Shown here in pieces: positions 61,970 through 64,000 of a stretch of 64,000 bases of DNA. The position numbers and the translations under genes were made by a program. Position 1 is the stretch's first letter; each line of letters begins with the position of its first letter. Below the pieces are notes generated by a model. That model was not told where the DNA came from and did no database searches. It saw only the letters and a program-made list of their open reading frames with translations. Source of the stretch: JBEKHT01 sp049516595 (GTDB lineage: Bacteria > Chloroflexota > Anaerolineae > Anaerolineales > RBG-16-64-43); assembly GCA_049516595.1 (NCBI GenBank), contig JBEKSY010000004.1:62001-126000 (forward strand), in the 5' to 3' direction.

Positions 61970-62730
61970 ACCAACCCGCAGCGAACAAACCAGACTATGG
62001 CAATTGGGTGTCCACCCGATTGCTGTATATCCCCGGCGCGATCTGCCTCCTCGTCGCAGGGCTGTCGTTCCTGATCCCAGCCCTTGCCGTATTCGCCATT
62101 GCCTTCCTTGCGGTATTTGTCTACTTTGCCCATGCACGCTACCGGCTCTCGCCCAGAGGCGGGAACGTCCAGGCCAGGGTCCAGGCCCTGGTGTTGGACC
62201 ATCTGGACTGGGAGGGAGAGGGCAAAGCAATTGACATCGGGTGTGGAAACGGTCCCCTCACGATCGCGGTCGCGAAGAGGTTTCCCAAGGCGGAAGCCAT
62301 CGGCGTGGACTCCTGGGGGGCCGCTTGGGAGTATTCGAAAGGCGTTTGTGAGAGGAACGCGGAGATCGAGGGGGTGTCCGAACGGACCACCTTCCAAAGG
62401 GCAAGCGCCGCGGCGCTGCCGTTTGAAGATTCGACCTTCGAGGCGGCCGTCAGCAATCTGGTGTTCCACGAGGTGCGCCAGGTGCGGGACAAGAAGGCAT
62501 TGATCAAGGAAGCCTTGAGGGTTGTAAGAAAGGGGGGGAGATTTGCGTTTCAGGATCTGTTCCTGTGGAAAAGCGTTTACGGGGATCCGCAGGAATTGCT
62601 TGCAACCATCCGAGAGTGGGGTATCGAGGAGGTCAGATTCGTTCCCACGCGCGATTTGAAGTTCATTCCAAGGGCTTTGAAACTGCCCTTCATGCTGGGA
62701 ACCATCGGGATCCTCGAGGGCAAGAAATGA
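61966..62730 (+). CDS. Class I SAM-dependent methyltransferase with N-terminal membrane helices
   Basis: 254 residues. Two hydrophobic helices (about 15-55) are followed by a Rossmann methyltransferase domain: KAIDIGCGNGPLTIAVAKRFP (motif I, SAM binding), AEAIGVDSWGAAWEYS (motif II), AAALPFEDSTFEAAVSNLVFHEV (motif IV) and KEALRVVRKGGRFAFQDLF. The domain resembles UbiE/arsenite-methyltransferase-like enzymes; the target is unknown. The ATG overlaps the end of the truncated frame by 4 nt. Confidence 0.9.
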   Translation: MNQPAANKPDYGNWVSTRLLYIPGAICLLVAGLSFLIPALAVFAIAFLAVFVYFAHARYRLSPRGGNVQARVQALVLDHLDWEGEGKAIDIGCGNGPLTIAVAKRFPKAEAIGVDSWGAAWEYSKGVCERNAEIEGVSERTTFQRASAAALPFEDSTFEAAVSNLVFHEVRQVRDKKALIKEALRVVRKGGRFAFQDLFLWKSVYGDPQELLATIREWGIEEVRFVPTRDLKFIPRALKLPFMLGTIGILEGKK

Positions 62731-62894
62731 CGCTTCCCCTTCCAGTCGCCTGAAGGATAGGATCCCCCACCATCCGGTCGCATGGGGCAAACAGAACGCC
62801 AAGCCGCAGGGGGAAGACCCTCGAGAGACTAGTGGGATAGCGACGGCACTTCGGCTGCTTCGGACAAGGGAAGCATGCTCGGCATTGTCTGGGC

Positions 62895-63167
62895 GTGGCT
62901 CTGCTCAAGGATGGCGCCCCGCAAGCGGTCTGGACGGGGTCGACCAACGGGACCGAGGGGGCCATCCACGGACCACTGAACCTCACGCAGGCCGTGTGCG
63001 ATCCGGCCGTCGCCCAGGCTTACGAGAGCTACTTTCAACTTCTCCACAGAGAAGCCGAGGTCGTTTCTCCCAGGGAAATAGAAAGGACCCTAGCCTGCAG
63101 GCTACGGCCCTTTCCAGACACCACAGGACGGATTAGCCCGATCAAGGGGCTCAATCTGGGGAACTAG
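62895..63167 (+). pseudogene. Remnant of a phospholipase-D-like protein
   Basis: A frame of 90 codons begins LLKDGAPQAVWTGSTNGTEGAIHGPLNLTQAVCDPAVAQAYESYFQLL. In intact PLD-like proteins of this type the sequence is K-V-W-T-G-S-T-N-x-T-x-G-G-I-F-G with D-P-A-V-A-x-A-Y soon after, and the HKD motif lies upstream. Here the upstream part is absent in all frames that I can read, so this is a C-terminal fragment of a lost gene. Confidence 0.6.
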
Positions 63168-63205
63168 AGTCCTCCCGCGGTTCTATGCCAGCGCCAGTGG
63201 CCTTC

Positions 63206-63883
63206 CTATTTGCACATGTAATACGTGATGTTGCTATACACGAGACTCCGACCCACGACATTCCCCCCCCGATCAACCGCAACGAACTGGTATGAGAGCG
63301 GGGCCGGGTCAAATACGGGACGCGCCTCCGGTGTGACGAAGTCCGCATTGTTGATGTAGCTGTGGGTGACCGATTTCCAGAAGTACGTTGACCCCGGGTT
63401 GTTGTTCATACCAATTCCATTATCCCAATGCAAATACGGTGAGCCAAACCAGGGCAGCGCGGTGAACAGATAGACGTGCGCGAAGTTGCTAAGGGGAGTG
63501 ACGATGACCGAGAATTCGACCGAGATCGGCGCACAGGGCCCGTCGTCGTACAAGACACTGGTACTGTGGGTCACACTCGAGAACGTGACCGCCGAGGCAG
63601 GGGGAACTGTTACGAGCGCAAAAGGCGTTGAGGTCGCCGTCGGAATTGGAAGCGGAGTGGCGGTGATGACCACAGCCGTCTGCGTCGGCGCTTCGGTATC
63701 CGTTGGCACCGGTGTCGATGTGTCGGGCGGGGCCAGGGTCACAATGGGCAGCGAGGTCGGCAGGGCCAGGGTCGGCGGAATCGGCTGTGCCCCCTGACCT
63801 GGCACGGCGCAGGCGACAATTGAGGCGACCACCGCCAGGGCGACCGCGCTCAGCGCAAGGGAAGATCGCTTGTGATGTTTCAT
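63206..63883 (-). CDS. Predicted lipoprotein with Thr/Pro-rich linker
   Basis: 225 residues. Signal peptide with lipobox VACAV (Cys about 25), a long Pro/Thr/Ala linker (about 30-95, PTLALPTSLPIVTLAPPDTSTPVPTD), then a beta-rich domain (VTFSSVTHSTSVLYDDGPCAPISVEFSVIVTP...YLFTALPWFGSPYLHWDNGIGMNNNPG). ATG 63883 follows GGAGGAGAG. The layout is common in Chloroflexota surface proteins. Function unknown. Confidence 0.78.
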   Translation of the reverse strand: MKHHKRSSLALSAVALAVVASIVACAVPGQGAQPIPPTLALPTSLPIVTLAPPDTSTPVPTDTEAPTQTAVVITATPLPIPTATSTPFALVTVPPASAVTFSSVTHSTSVLYDDGPCAPISVEFSVIVTPLSNFAHVYLFTALPWFGSPYLHWDNGIGMNNNPGSTYFWKSVTHSYINNADFVTPEARPVFDPAPLSYQFVAVDRGGNVVGRSLVYSNITYYMCK

Positions 63884-64000
63884 CTCTCCTCCAAGAGTGG
63901 CAGGGGGCGCGCTGGGCCATTCCCCGCCCCGCCGCCCACCCAAAGCATTGGCTCGATGCAGAGCCAATTCTATAGTCAAAGGGCATTTTGCACCACTGGG
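63884..64000. other. Right-edge sequence upstream of the lipoprotein gene
   Basis: Promoter region of the leftward lipoprotein gene. TATAGAAT (reverse strand, 63975-63968) may be its -10 box. The neighbouring gene is outside the window. Confidence 0.3.

Noticed and set aside
1..64000. CRISPR arrays, insertion sequences and prophage genes
   Set aside because: No spaced direct repeats, transposases, integrases or phage structural genes were seen.

Overview
The window is a GC-rich bacterial chromosome segment with ordinary housekeeping genes separated by unusually long gaps that contain no recognisable gene. There are four tRNA genes and no sign of phage, insertion sequence or CRISPR. Family content (GT-C membrane glycosyltransferases, LLM/F420-type flavin enzymes, a VorB-type 2-oxoacid:ferredoxin oxidoreductase, T-box control of leuS, a YhfC-type intramembrane protease, proline/threonine-rich lipoproteins) suggests Chloroflexota, perhaps Anaerolineae. 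This is an inference from gene families, not a measured placement.

Layout. Positions 1-1095 hold no gene I can support. Three GT-C glycosyltransferases follow (1.1-5.8 kb), then ndk. A leftward translation and RNA block runs ffh, rpsP, khpA, rimM, thpR, a LOG-like gene and rsfS (10.9-6.4 kb). Next are tRNA-Val and a 1,046-residue serine hydroxymethyltransferase/aminomethyltransferase fusion (11.5-14.7 kb). Two secreted proteins and a leftward ferredoxin-oxidoreductase operon with an embedded bacterioferritin gene occupy 14.8-19.5 kb. Rnd, a decayed metallo-beta-lactamase-fold gene, tRNA-Ser, thioredoxin, and a GAF histidine kinase with a single-domain receiver follow. LeuS with its T-box leader and two tRNA-Ala genes take 24.5-28.3 kb. 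From 28 to 35 kb lie an unknown protein, two LLM flavin enzymes, a FrnE/DsbA-like gene with an in-frame TGA at its active-site cysteine, and trmFO. From 35.8 to 40 kb there is a YhfC-type protease, an ABC transporter pair and two zinc-ribbon genes, one of them frame-broken. The remainder holds a thioesterase, a GNAT protein, a LUD protein, a cobalamin-riboswitch-controlled BtuF-like lipoprotein, mutM, an aldo/keto reductase, MarR with DoxX, glnA, a tandem hotdog protein, an AT-richer polysaccharide deacetylase, a YibE/F protein, a URO-D-like protein, a methyltransferase and several gene remnants.

The most notable signals are as follows. (1) The FrnE-like gene reads U-P-W-C if its TGA is selenocysteine, and a 7-bp hairpin with a GGGUG loop starts 13 nt after the TGA, where a bacterial SECIS is expected. 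(2) GlyA and GcvT are fused, and the linker itself looks like a degenerate GcvT-type domain. (3) Several genes have a -10 box 6-7 nt before the ATG and no Shine-Dalgarno sequence, indicating leaderless mRNAs beside genes with strong Shine-Dalgarno sites. (4) A receiver protein has Glu at the phospho-acceptor and acidic-pocket positions. (5) Gene remnants are common, two of them broken at nine-C runs.

Coordinates come from reading frames and start-site motifs. Family assignments come from remembered motifs, without database searches.
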